The notes under the pieces are model-generated. The model worked only from the letters and a program-made list of their open reading frames with translations. It was not told the DNA's origin and searched no databases. Shown in pieces: positions 49,095 through 59,616 of a stretch of 64,000 nucleotides of DNA (positions are counted from its first letter, which is position 1; each line of letters starts with the position of its first letter). Both the position numbers and the translations under genes were made by a program. Origin of the DNA: a virus. The stretch covers positions 1-64,000 of IMG/VR virus record IMGVR_UViG_3300049793_000099. The stretch is one strand, 5' to 3'.

Positions 49095-49140
49095 AAAGCC
49101 ACATACGACCTTTTACGGTTATATGTGGCTTTATTTTTTT
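49095..49140 (+). terminator. Bidirectional terminator between the plus and minus blocks
   Basis: AAAGCCACATA (49095-49105) pairs perfectly with TATGTGGCTTT (49122-49132), with TTATTTTTTT after it on the plus strand and A-rich sequence on the other side. It separates converging transcripts of the 48.9-kb and 49.15-kb genes. Confidence 0.92.
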
Positions 49141-49151
49141 AGACCCTTTAA

Positions 49152-52100
49152 TTATTTCCCCCAACGACTATTAAAAGAATTATAAAGCTCTTCTGATGTT
49201 ACTCCTACTTTACTTAATATTGGAACTAATTTTTCAGTTTTTCTTTGAATTTTTAATTTACCTTTATTTTTACCACTTTCATATCTGTCATTAATTTCAG
49301 ACCAATTCCAAGGTAAAATATATTCAAGTACATCTAATGTTTGTTCAATAATTCTTAATGATGGAATAGGTGATTTAGTAATTTTAGTAGCTTCACGAGG
49401 ATCTCTAAATTGACTAAGTTCTGATTCTAATCTTCTTGCTAAAAATGCAACAGTCCATAACCATTTTTTATCATCATCATCTCCTGCAGCACCAGCAGCT
49501 AACATACCAATTAATGGTAATATTGCACCAGTTAAAGCTAATTCCATTACAGATTTTTTAATACCTGCTTTTTTATTATCAGATAATTCATTCCAATTGC
49601 TACTTATAATATCAAATTTAAGTTGTTTTAAAGCAGGGTAAATCGTATGACGTATAAATCTTACAGTTGATACATAAGAACCCTCTTCTGTTGTTCTAAG
49701 TGCATTATTAAAGTGTATATCATCCTCAGTTAAATCTTCTTCTTTAACTAAAGCTTTTGTTAAACCTCTAAATCTAGCTACAGCTTGTGGTATTAAATAT
49801 CTTCTAAATAATAAAATCATCTTACCCCACCAATGTCTATAAGCTTCAGGTTGCATATTAGAATCATAATTACCCATTGTATCAAAAAGTTTTCTTTTTA
49901 CAAATAACATAATTTGTTCTTTACCACCTTCTTTAATTTTAGAATTAAAACTTCTATTGGTATAAACAACTTTATTATCTAATCTAACAATTCCATCTTC
50001 ATCTTTAAATAACATATCTAATACTGAAACAGCTTTATCTTTCTCTACAATCTTACCGTTTTTATCAATATAATTATTACTATCATTCATAACTTTAATA
50101 GAATCTAATGTTGCCATTACCATTATAGATTGAACATAATGTTCACCACCTTCATGCATAAATTGTAAAGACTCAAAATTAACTGCTGTTTTAGCAATTG
50201 TATTTTTAATATAATCTTGTTGTTTAACGGTAAATCCACCAAAAGTATCAAACATTTGATTAATTTGATTTACAAAAGATTGTTTAATTGGTCTAGAATA
50301 ATCTCCAGCAATATTAGCTAAATCTTTAGTATAAATAGAATGTGCTTTTGAAACAGAACCTTTAGTTAAATGATTACCTGCAACTCTTTCTAAAAATATT
50401 TGAGCTTGTGCGTTTATAATATTTGCTGCTGCTGAAAATGTATTTAAAGATAAACCTACAGATGCAATCCAACCATTAGCAGTACTAATTGCTTTATTAA
50501 CATCTAATGGACCTAATTTATCATATTGAACATGTAAAATATCATAAAGATTTTTTTCAATAATATTCTCAATCATTTTAGCTTCGTTGGAAGTACCGTT
50601 AGAAGTTGTAGCTTCTTTTACTCTAGTTGCGTATTTATTAAGAATTGACTCACCACCTTTAGTTTTAATATAATATTCTTTATTTTTAGCAATCATTTTA
50701 ATAGCTTCAACTTTTATTGCAATTGCTTCTTTTTCTTGATAATTAATACCGTTAATTCTATTTAATCTATTAATAGTAAATAAATCTAAAGATTGTTGAT
50801 CTGATGATAATTTACCTCTGTAATGAACTCTTAAATAATGTATAGAATTACCTTTACTGTCTAAACGTTGTTCTTGATAACCAATGTCATCAGGTCTAAT
50901 TTCAGTTAAATCTTTAATTTTATCTTTAAGAATACCTTTTAAATTACCTTCAATAACTCTTTCTTCATCAGATTTAGTTACAGCTGGTAAATCATAATAA
51001 ATAGCTCCTACAAATTCACTAACTAAAGATTGTATTCCGTGAGTTTGTTCATCAGTTTTTTTAATAGTTTCAATAAAATAATTAAGAACTTCTTTTTCAG
51101 TTTTACTTAATTTAGATAAATCATTTTTCCATTTAAAAGTAGGTATTCTTATACCATCTTTAACCGTAGTATTTTCTTTTCTAAATTTAGCAAAATCATT
51201 TTTAGCCTTAATGTAATTTTTATCTTTGAAATTTTGAGAGTCTTTAATTTTAATATAAGACTCTTCTTTAGCGGCTTTAAACTTTTTATACTCTTCTTTA
51301 AATTTAATAGAGTATTCGCCTTTTAATATAGAATAACCAGTTGAATCAGTATCTAGGATATTTTTATATATCTCACCAGGTTTACTTGAATTTTTTTCTT
51401 TAACTAATTGTTCAAATAATTTAGATTCTTTAAAATCACCTTCTCTGGTTTGTTCAATAATTTTTTCTCTAGCTTGAGTAACTAAATTAGCTACAATACT
51501 TACTAATCTTGAATTATTATTAATAATATCACCAAACATTTGACCTGCCCAAGATATATCTGTACCAATACCAGTTAATAGATTGCCAACTTCGTTATCT
51601 AAATCAATTTGAATTTCTTCTAATCTTGGACCATTCATTTGTTTAGAAATCCATTCATCTTGACCTATATTAACCAAACCTCTTTGTTTGTATTCAATTG
51701 CTAATTGTTTACGCCATTTATCTTCAACTTGAGGCAAATAATTAAGATTGTTTAATTGATTTTTAAGAATATCTGCTAATTTAGCATTAAAATCACTTTC
51801 TAAAACGGAATTTCTACCAATAGCTTCTGTAATAGTGTCTTTAATTTCTTTAACAATATCTTCACCTATTTCATCTACTTTATCTTTTTGTAATGAAGAT
51901 ATTAATGTTTTAACATCGTCTACTAAATCATAAGAAGATAAATAAGTTCTATATAAATCAATTATTTCTAAACCATTATTAGCAGTTAAATCTTCCTTAA
52001 TAAGCCTATCATCTAATTGTTTAATTGTAGATAACATTGATTTAACATAAACGGCAATACCTTTCCATTGATTTAAACCATCAACCTTATTTATTTCTGA

Positions 52101-53240
52101 TATTAAATCTTGAATATGTGCTTCAAATTTAGCACCTTTAGCCTCATTTTGTTTCTTATATTTTTTACTAAGATTTAGTAAATTATCTAAATTATCTTTA
52201 GCTTTATTTAAAGTTCTAGTAAGCCTATCTTCAACTGTTTCAATTTTAGTTTTAGATAAAGGTTTCTTATTTGCAAACATTGTTTTTTGAAGATTCATAC
52301 CTCTATAATCCCTTCTATCTTGTTGAACATAATTAATAATTTCTTCAACAAGATTATCTGTTTCTTTAGTTTTAACTAACCTAAATAAACGTCTCACAGC
52401 ATCAATAAATTGTTTCCAATACGAAGTGTTATTTTCTTTATCTAAGCTTTTTAATTCATCTCTAAATGCTTTATTTGCATATATTTCAGCTACAAACTCT
52501 TTTTCATTAGTAAAACCATAACTTTCCATATCTGTAGAAAAATTACCAGTATTTTTAGCATGTTGATTAACTTGTAAATTCCAATATTTTTCATACATGT
52601 CTTTAACTAATTTGGAAAATTCTTTTTCTTCAAAAGTAATAGGATTTAATAAAGCTTGTAATGATTGAGCATGAGCTAATTCATGAATAAAAGATTCGAT
52701 TATAATATTTATTGAATATTTTTTAAGTCTATCTTTACTAATTTGAATTGTATTAGTATCTCTACCAATTTGCATTACAGTGTTATCACTAACTAACGTA
52801 GACTCATTTACAAGTTGAATTTTAGCTCCAGTTCTACCAATCAATCTTCTAGATTTTTCTAATAATTCAATACCAATAGGGGATAAATTCTTATAATTAT
52901 TAAGAATATTTTCAAGAATTTCATCTACAGTAATTTTACCTTCCTCATCATTAAATAAAACTCTTATATTTTCATTAGAATAATTGACTGATTCATCACT
53001 AATAATTTTAGTATTTTTATTCCAATCTAATTCATTTTTTTTAGACCCTTTAAAATTGTTAAAAATATTTTTAACCTCTTCAACTTGTTCAGATTGAATA
53101 ACATCTTCAACTTTAGGATATGAATCTAAACCATTTTTATCTTGATATTGACTTATTCTCATTTCTAATAAGAGTGAAGGAAGCTTTGTAGCTTCCAACA
53201 ACTCTTGAAATTCTTTAATATCTGTTCTAATACAATTCAT
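49152..53240 (-). CDS. Giant virion protein with zincin-like metallopeptidase domain, 1362 aa
   Basis: The N-terminal third contains IESFIHELAHAQSL (His about 186 and 190, Glu 187) and, about 65 residues later, EKEFVAEIYAN, giving an HExxH-plus-Glu gluzincin-like site. The rest is helical, coiled-coil-rich, with hydrophobic segments near residues 900-940 and 1270-1290 (LALTGAILPLIGMLAAGAAG) that could insert in membranes. In crAss-like phages a zincin domain is found in the giant protein next to the vRNAP, thought to be ejected with DNA. Its substrate may be the virion proteins themselves or the host envelope. Its start touches the RNAP stop. Confidence 0.8.
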   Translation of the reverse strand: MNCIRTDIKEFQELLEATKLPSLLLEMRISQYQDKNGLDSYPKVEDVIQSEQVEEVKNIFNNFKGSKKNELDWNKNTKIISDESVNYSNENIRVLFNDEEGKITVDEILENILNNYKNLSPIGIELLEKSRRLIGRTGAKIQLVNESTLVSDNTVMQIGRDTNTIQISKDRLKKYSINIIIESFIHELAHAQSLQALLNPITFEEKEFSKLVKDMYEKYWNLQVNQHAKNTGNFSTDMESYGFTNEKEFVAEIYANKAFRDELKSLDKENNTSYWKQFIDAVRRLFRLVKTKETDNLVEEIINYVQQDRRDYRGMNLQKTMFANKKPLSKTKIETVEDRLTRTLNKAKDNLDNLLNLSKKYKKQNEAKGAKFEAHIQDLISEINKVDGLNQWKGIAVYVKSMLSTIKQLDDRLIKEDLTANNGLEIIDLYRTYLSSYDLVDDVKTLISSLQKDKVDEIGEDIVKEIKDTITEAIGRNSVLESDFNAKLADILKNQLNNLNYLPQVEDKWRKQLAIEYKQRGLVNIGQDEWISKQMNGPRLEEIQIDLDNEVGNLLTGIGTDISWAGQMFGDIINNNSRLVSIVANLVTQAREKIIEQTREGDFKESKLFEQLVKEKNSSKPGEIYKNILDTDSTGYSILKGEYSIKFKEEYKKFKAAKEESYIKIKDSQNFKDKNYIKAKNDFAKFRKENTTVKDGIRIPTFKWKNDLSKLSKTEKEVLNYFIETIKKTDEQTHGIQSLVSEFVGAIYYDLPAVTKSDEERVIEGNLKGILKDKIKDLTEIRPDDIGYQEQRLDSKGNSIHYLRVHYRGKLSSDQQSLDLFTINRLNRINGINYQEKEAIAIKVEAIKMIAKNKEYYIKTKGGESILNKYATRVKEATTSNGTSNEAKMIENIIEKNLYDILHVQYDKLGPLDVNKAISTANGWIASVGLSLNTFSAAANIINAQAQIFLERVAGNHLTKGSVSKAHSIYTKDLANIAGDYSRPIKQSFVNQINQMFDTFGGFTVKQQDYIKNTIAKTAVNFESLQFMHEGGEHYVQSIMVMATLDSIKVMNDSNNYIDKNGKIVEKDKAVSVLDMLFKDEDGIVRLDNKVVYTNRSFNSKIKEGGKEQIMLFVKRKLFDTMGNYDSNMQPEAYRHWWGKMILLFRRYLIPQAVARFRGLTKALVKEEDLTEDDIHFNNALRTTEEGSYVSTVRFIRHTIYPALKQLKFDIISSNWNELSDNKKAGIKKSVMELALTGAILPLIGMLAAGAAGDDDDKKWLWTVAFLARRLESELSQFRDPREATKITKSPIPSLRIIEQTLDVLEYILPWNWSEINDRYESGKNKGKLKIQRKTEKLVPILSKVGVTSEELYNSFNSRWGK

Positions 53241-56200
53241 TATGATTTACATTTTTTAATATACTCTTTAACATAATCTTCTCCAAATTCTCGAATCATA
53301 TCGTTAAATTGCTCTTCATTAATAATATTCTCTCCCATTACTTCTTTATTTTGAATCCATAAATCATTTTCTAATTCAGATTCTTTCTTAATTATAACAT
53401 TTTCTCTATAAAATATATCTCTAGGGTAGATAACCTCATTATTAAAAAACTCTAATTGTTGTTTATTTATAATTTCAACAACACCTTTACTAGGTTCTTT
53501 AAGGTTAATACCGTTAGTATCAAAGTTAATGATTCTATTACCTTTCTTATCCTTCACATTAAGATTTTTAATATCAGTATATTCACCATTAATATTAAGG
53601 ATAAATCTAGTATAAATACCTTGATAATTTGAATTATACCCAACTAATTTGTAATAAATTGGTGGATTTATACCATTAGAATCTTTTTTAATTCTAAAAT
53701 ATCCAACTTTTCCAGGTTTTTTAACTAAAAATCCATTAATATTTCTTAATTCTTTTTGAATTTGACTATCTGTAATATTTTTAACAAGTTTAGCATCTTC
53801 TAAATTAGATAAATAAAATTGATCTATAAATATATCATCATTAACTTCTTCATAATTATCATATTCAAACGAGGTATCAATTATATATCTATTGATATTA
53901 TTTCTATTAAACCATTGTGTAGGAATCATAGTGAAGAATTGACTCATATGAGTGTTAAATCCAGATGTTAAATATGAATATTGAATAAGTTTATTAGCAA
54001 ATTCTTCATCATCATTTAATAAATCTAAAAATGAATTAATCATACTATCTTCAAATTCTTTAGATTTCTTTCTATTATTCAAACCTACAAATTCTAAAAT
54101 ATCCCCTTGTTTAACAGTCATTTGATCTATAATAGAATATAAACCTTCATTATTTTCTTTAAACAATTTAAATTCTTTAGGAAAATTCAAAGATAAATCT
54201 CTTCTTTCTTGATTAGTCATTTTAAGAGGTTGAAAACCTGACATAACATAACTATAAAAAGTCTTATCTAATTGTTTACTTAAATCCTCATTTAATAATA
54301 TTTCATTATTAACATTGTGAGATATTTCATTAAAAGTATCTTGAATAGTATCATTAGCAACTAAGAATAATTTAGGATTGGATTTAACTATTTGTTCAGA
54401 CTTAATGATTATGTTTTTATAATATTTACTAAACATACTTTCAGAACCATTTGGATTTGTAAATTTAGAACTAAATCCTAATATAATATTTTTTTTAAAT
54501 TTAACTTTATCATCATAATCTAAACTATTATATTTTTCTTCAGCATCTAATATAGAATCTACAGCATTTTTAGATATAATTAATGAATTAACACTACCAC
54601 CAATACCATTTACCATAAATTTAGATGCATCAATATTAATTTTAATAGCTTTAGATGCAGATTGATATTGTAAAAAAGTATTAAAAGCATTCATTTGAAA
54701 AGAATCTTCATTTTCAATAACACCCTCTCTCAATTCTTTTAGACTTCTATTAAAAATATTAGTTTTATAAGAATTATCATAATTATCTTTACCAAACTTT
54801 TGTTCAATAAAAGTATCTTGTGTACTAATACCCTGATTTTGAGAACTTTCATATTGTTCAGAAAATTCTACATATTCTTTAATAACTGGTTGAGCTAAGA
54901 AAGCATTTACATAAAATGGATGTACACCTTTACGAAGTAATAAATTACCTGTATTAGTTGTCATAGTTACCCAATTACCTTCTGTAATATATGGGTCTTT
55001 AGCTATATCAACAAATGCATTGAGAATTGCAGATAATGAATTACTAAGTTTAATAGATTTCAAACTATTAACATCTTTTTTAGAAAGACTTATTTCTTTA
55101 GCATAATAATTTAAATCAGATTGGGATAATTCTTGTGAATATTCTTGGTCTAATTTGTCATTACTTTTAGGAACTTCAAAATTAGTTATACTTAAATCAG
55201 CTAAACTTCCTAATACATAATCCATTAATGAATTAGCTTGTTGTCCTACACCAGCCTTACCAGCTAAGAAACTATATTTAACATCTATATCTTTCAATTG
55301 ATTAAATGTAGATAAATTAGTTGTAGATGCTACTTTAGCAATACTTCTGATATCATTTTTAATATAATCAAAATCTACAGGTGTCATTACTTCACCAATA
55401 ACATTTTCATTAAGTAAAACAGATTTATATAATTCAATTAATCTATTTTGTAAAGCTTCTTTAGTTTGTTCTGATTCAGGTTTATCATTATCATAATTTT
55501 GATAAACTAATTTATTATCTTCAACTTTATAAGCTGGAAACATTAAATACATTTTATCAATATCATAATCAGAACCAGTTTTAGTAGTAATACCTGTATA
55601 AGCTACAACAGTATCGCCATTTTCTTCTGGAAGAATACCAACTATTTCCAAAGCATCATTAGATGATAAACCTTGATTAGGAATTCTATATCCAATAATA
55701 TTTTCTAATATTTTTCTATTTATAACACCATTTATAAACTCACCATTTTCATTTATATAACCAAATAATTTATCAGTATTACCGTTTTTATCTATATAAT
55801 CTCTATAATTAGGAATATATTTAGCTATAAAACTACCTGATAACAATACACCACCTGGTCTAATTATTTTCTTACCGTTTTCAGATAATATAAATTCACC
55901 ACTTTCATCTTTAAGAAATTGTGGTTCATGAGTAGTAGATAATGCTCTAGGACTCCACATAACTCCTTGTTTATCAGCATTTTCTTTATTAAGTCCAAAG
56001 TTACTCATCTGAATAAATGATCCACCATTAGTCTTAATTTTAAGAATTCTTTTAGTTAAGATAGAACTGAATATATTTTGTAATTTATCTTTAGCTTGAG
56101 CTACTCCATAAATACTAATTTCAGATTCTAAAGCATTAATAACATTTTGTGAACCACCTCTAGATTTTAATTCAGATATAATAGAATTGTAAAAACCTTC

Positions 56201-59200
56201 AATATTAGTTATAGTTCCATCTTCAGCAACTCCAAATTCCTTTAATACTGATTCATAACCTAAGTTTGATAGTTCACCAATTACATTAGCGATATTTTCA
56301 ACAATTTGATTACCTGAAATTTCTTCATTATCTAAAATAAAATCTTTATCTAAATTAAAAGCTAAACCTTGGAATATATTCTTTTGAATTTGAGAACCTA
56401 CTTCAGTATCGTGCATACCTTTAACAGGTAAATCTTGTTGAAGTTTCCATCCATTAGATGGGATTATAAAAGGTTTAAATGTAAAATTATCTAAAAGTTG
56501 ACCATTATCATTATGAATTTTAGTTGGTTTATTAGAACCTACTTTAATTGCATCAAATGTAACTAATTCATCAACTTTTTGAGTAATCATTTGATTGTAT
56601 ATTTTTTCAAGTTCATTGCCTTTACGCAATCTAGGAGATAATACAGCTTGTGAATATTTAAGAAATATTGGAACTCCGTTAACTGTTTGAAAATAAACTC
56701 CTTTTAATGGTGGGGCTACAGCTTTTAATTCTTCAGCAGTAAATGGTTCATTATTATTACCAAGTAATTTTTCATATACAGAATTATAAATATTATTCCA
56801 TTTCCCAATTGATTGAACTAAAGTTTTCCATCTAGCTGGAGTAATCCAAGCTTGAGCATCTGCAGAATTAATCTTTTTGTATTTATTAGCTAAATCTTCA
56901 CCTAATAATTCAATTAATTCTGGTAAGAATGGACTATCTATTTCAACACTTTCAATCGAAGCTATTGTATAATCTTTATTAACATTATCTAATCTTTGAT
57001 ATAAACCATCTGTATATGTAGCAGGTACACGCTTTTTATAATCTACTGCATTTTTATAATATGCAACATCTCCTGCAAACATTTTAGAATATTCAACATG
57101 AGATATTAATGAGTTAATAAAGAAATCTGAAGAAGCTTTTAATGCATTATCAGATTTATATGAACCCCATATTTTAGTATCTAATTCTTTATTAATTATA
57201 CCTTCAGAAGTTTTTTCAAATATTTTGTTTTTAACTAAATTATCTAAAGTTTCTTGAATACCATTTGATAATTCATTTGCAATATAAGATTTAATATCTA
57301 ATTCAAATTGTGAATTTTTTAATGTACTTAGATAAGCATTACCTTCAGCATCATATATATTTTTGAAATTTAAATTAGAATCTTTAATTTTATCAGACGA
57401 TAAAGATGGAAATAATTGTGATTTAAATGCATGACCTGCTCCCAAATGATAATAAACTCTTAATTTATCAGCATTTTTAGGATCGTTCATAAACTCACGT
57501 TCAAACTTCATTCTTTTATATTCCGCATCAAAATAATTGAAAATTATATCAATAACTTCTTCATTAACAATAACATCTCTATTACCATTATCATATCTAG
57601 CATTAGTAGATATATTTCTACCAATTGCTAATTCATATTGAGTTCCTTTATCTGCAGGAGTTGTAGTTCTATAAAAAGATTGTACTCCTTTAGTAAAACC
57701 TAATATCTTATTAATAGTATCTGAAATATATTCCTGTTTGGAAATAGTTTTATTATCTTTACCTTCTATTGAATTTTCATCTGTTTGATAAGTATTAAAA
57801 GAAAATAATTCTAATTCATTAATACGCTTTTGAGATTCTTTAACTCTCTCCTGCTCTTGAACAGGTAGAGGTAAGAAATCTATAACTTGATATGTATCAT
57901 CTAAAGCTAGTAAATATTTCATCCAATCCGAACCTTCATTATATTTAGAAATTTCATAATGTTTTAAAAGAATATTTCTATCTTTCTTCCAAGTTTTAAT
58001 TGTATTAGATAAATATGAAGGGTATGAATATACCCATTTTTGTTTACCTGCTGTAAATACAGAAGCATCTGAACCTTCAGATATATAAAAAGCTTCAGCT
58101 TTGGCTAATTGTTTAAATATAGTTTGATCTGATAAAATATTATCATAATTATTATTTTTATTATCAACAATATTTTTAATAAAATAACTTATATTATTGA
58201 TTGTTTTATTGAATTTTTCTTCAGATAACTCATTATCATTATTAATTAATTTAAAATCATCTAAAAAATGTTGAAATCCTTTAATGGTATTTTCAACACC
58301 TAATTTTCTAAGTATATTAATAATATTTTGAACACTATCTAATTGATTATATTTAATCTTATTTAAATCACTTTTAATAATATTTAAGTAATCTTTATCT
58401 TCTTTAGATATAGTAATACCATCTTTAGTTTCAGTGATAAATCTATCTTTAAAATTCTTATTCCATTCGTTAAATACATCAGATTCTTTCTTACCAGTTT
58501 CAGATATATTAATATTAGTTACCTCTTTAGTACCATCTTCATTATATTTATTAATGGTAGTATTATAATTATTAGTATCTAAATTAAATGCTTGACTAAA
58601 TTCATTTTTAATCTCATTACTTAAATCTGGTTGAGATAAAATTCTATATAATTCTTTAAAATAAGGTTTTTTATTCTCAAATTTTAATATCTCAGCTTTA
58701 AATATTTCAAACACATCTTCTTGAACACCATCTTTAACAATTGCAATTTGATTTGTCAATTGAGGTAATAATGAAGCATATATTTCATCAAAAGATTTAT
58801 AAATCGTATCATTTAAAAACTCATCTTCTGCAGTAGTATCTTCAATTAAAGATAATCTTAATTTAACATTTGCAGAAGTATTATTTTTAGTAGTTCTTTC
58901 ATTTGAAGCTATACCAAATCCTGGATCTTTTTCATTCTCATTAATTTGAATTTCAACTAAATCAGTATCTTCATCATTATTATTAAAATTTTCAGAATAT
59001 TTAATTTTATAAGTTTCTAATGAATTAACTACATTATTAACAATTTCATCTAAATTTTCATATAAAGCAATTTCTAATAATTCAGCAGTGTCTTCAAATA
59101 AATAATCACCACTATTTTTAAATACATTAATTCTTTCATTTAATTTATTAGCAATACTTTCTCTAATTGAAATAGTTTTACTATCTAAATTAATATTTTC

Positions 59201-59614
59201 AAAATCAATCTTTAAATTATTTTTAAAATAATTATTAACTAATACTTTAGTAATGCGTTCAATTTGTTCATTTGAAAATAAACCTTTTAATGATTTAGTA
59301 TTTTCAATAATCTCAACTTTATTTTTATCTTTATCTATATAATAATAGTTACCATTCTTTTCATTTTTATAAAGTTTAGGTTCACCATTTTCTTCAATAC
59401 GAGATTGTCCAGATTTATAATCATATTTTGCAGATTGTAACATTGGGTTTACTTCATAATCTTCAATCCAATTACCAAAATTAGTTAAAAAATCTTTATC
59501 ATTCTTAAAATAGGAATGAAGAGTTGCTGCTAACTCTTCATCTCCATTATAAGCCTCTAATATTGTATTGTATAAACTGGATTCTTGTCCATTTACTATA
59601 AATTTACACGCCAT
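53240..59614 (-). CDS. Virion-packaged RNA polymerase (crAss-like vRNAP), 2124 aa
   Basis: The metal-binding DxDxD motif appears as GSDYDIDKMYLMF with the aspartates at residues 1349, 1351 and 1353, the position and length expected for crAss-like vRNAPs, relatives of YonO and eukaryotic RNA-dependent polymerases. IMLKIKTNG-type strands and PNGW..LQQDLPVKGMHDTE upstream suit the double-psi barrel. The long N-terminal half is helical. The enzyme is expected to enter the cell with the DNA and transcribe early genes before host promoters are used. It abuts the giant genes on both sides. Confidence 0.85.
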   Translation of the reverse strand: MACKFIVNGQESSLYNTILEAYNGDEELAATLHSYFKNDKDFLTNFGNWIEDYEVNPMLQSAKYDYKSGQSRIEENGEPKLYKNEKNGNYYYIDKDKNKVEIIENTKSLKGLFSNEQIERITKVLVNNYFKNNLKIDFENINLDSKTISIRESIANKLNERINVFKNSGDYLFEDTAELLEIALYENLDEIVNNVVNSLETYKIKYSENFNNNDEDTDLVEIQINENEKDPGFGIASNERTTKNNTSANVKLRLSLIEDTTAEDEFLNDTIYKSFDEIYASLLPQLTNQIAIVKDGVQEDVFEIFKAEILKFENKKPYFKELYRILSQPDLSNEIKNEFSQAFNLDTNNYNTTINKYNEDGTKEVTNINISETGKKESDVFNEWNKNFKDRFITETKDGITISKEDKDYLNIIKSDLNKIKYNQLDSVQNIINILRKLGVENTIKGFQHFLDDFKLINNDNELSEEKFNKTINNISYFIKNIVDNKNNNYDNILSDQTIFKQLAKAEAFYISEGSDASVFTAGKQKWVYSYPSYLSNTIKTWKKDRNILLKHYEISKYNEGSDWMKYLLALDDTYQVIDFLPLPVQEQERVKESQKRINELELFSFNTYQTDENSIEGKDNKTISKQEYISDTINKILGFTKGVQSFYRTTTPADKGTQYELAIGRNISTNARYDNGNRDVIVNEEVIDIIFNYFDAEYKRMKFEREFMNDPKNADKLRVYYHLGAGHAFKSQLFPSLSSDKIKDSNLNFKNIYDAEGNAYLSTLKNSQFELDIKSYIANELSNGIQETLDNLVKNKIFEKTSEGIINKELDTKIWGSYKSDNALKASSDFFINSLISHVEYSKMFAGDVAYYKNAVDYKKRVPATYTDGLYQRLDNVNKDYTIASIESVEIDSPFLPELIELLGEDLANKYKKINSADAQAWITPARWKTLVQSIGKWNNIYNSVYEKLLGNNNEPFTAEELKAVAPPLKGVYFQTVNGVPIFLKYSQAVLSPRLRKGNELEKIYNQMITQKVDELVTFDAIKVGSNKPTKIHNDNGQLLDNFTFKPFIIPSNGWKLQQDLPVKGMHDTEVGSQIQKNIFQGLAFNLDKDFILDNEEISGNQIVENIANVIGELSNLGYESVLKEFGVAEDGTITNIEGFYNSIISELKSRGGSQNVINALESEISIYGVAQAKDKLQNIFSSILTKRILKIKTNGGSFIQMSNFGLNKENADKQGVMWSPRALSTTHEPQFLKDESGEFILSENGKKIIRPGGVLLSGSFIAKYIPNYRDYIDKNGNTDKLFGYINENGEFINGVINRKILENIIGYRIPNQGLSSNDALEIVGILPEENGDTVVAYTGITTKTGSDYDIDKMYLMFPAYKVEDNKLVYQNYDNDKPESEQTKEALQNRLIELYKSVLLNENVIGEVMTPVDFDYIKNDIRSIAKVASTTNLSTFNQLKDIDVKYSFLAGKAGVGQQANSLMDYVLGSLADLSITNFEVPKSNDKLDQEYSQELSQSDLNYYAKEISLSKKDVNSLKSIKLSNSLSAILNAFVDIAKDPYITEGNWVTMTTNTGNLLLRKGVHPFYVNAFLAQPVIKEYVEFSEQYESSQNQGISTQDTFIEQKFGKDNYDNSYKTNIFNRSLKELREGVIENEDSFQMNAFNTFLQYQSASKAIKINIDASKFMVNGIGGSVNSLIISKNAVDSILDAEEKYNSLDYDDKVKFKKNIILGFSSKFTNPNGSESMFSKYYKNIIIKSEQIVKSNPKLFLVANDTIQDTFNEISHNVNNEILLNEDLSKQLDKTFYSYVMSGFQPLKMTNQERRDLSLNFPKEFKLFKENNEGLYSIIDQMTVKQGDILEFVGLNNRKKSKEFEDSMINSFLDLLNDDEEFANKLIQYSYLTSGFNTHMSQFFTMIPTQWFNRNNINRYIIDTSFEYDNYEEVNDDIFIDQFYLSNLEDAKLVKNITDSQIQKELRNINGFLVKKPGKVGYFRIKKDSNGINPPIYYKLVGYNSNYQGIYTRFILNINGEYTDIKNLNVKDKKGNRIINFDTNGINLKEPSKGVVEIINKQQLEFFNNEVIYPRDIFYRENVIIKKESELENDLWIQNKEVMGENIINEEQFNDMIREFGEDYVKEYIKKCKS

Positions 59615-59616
59615 AA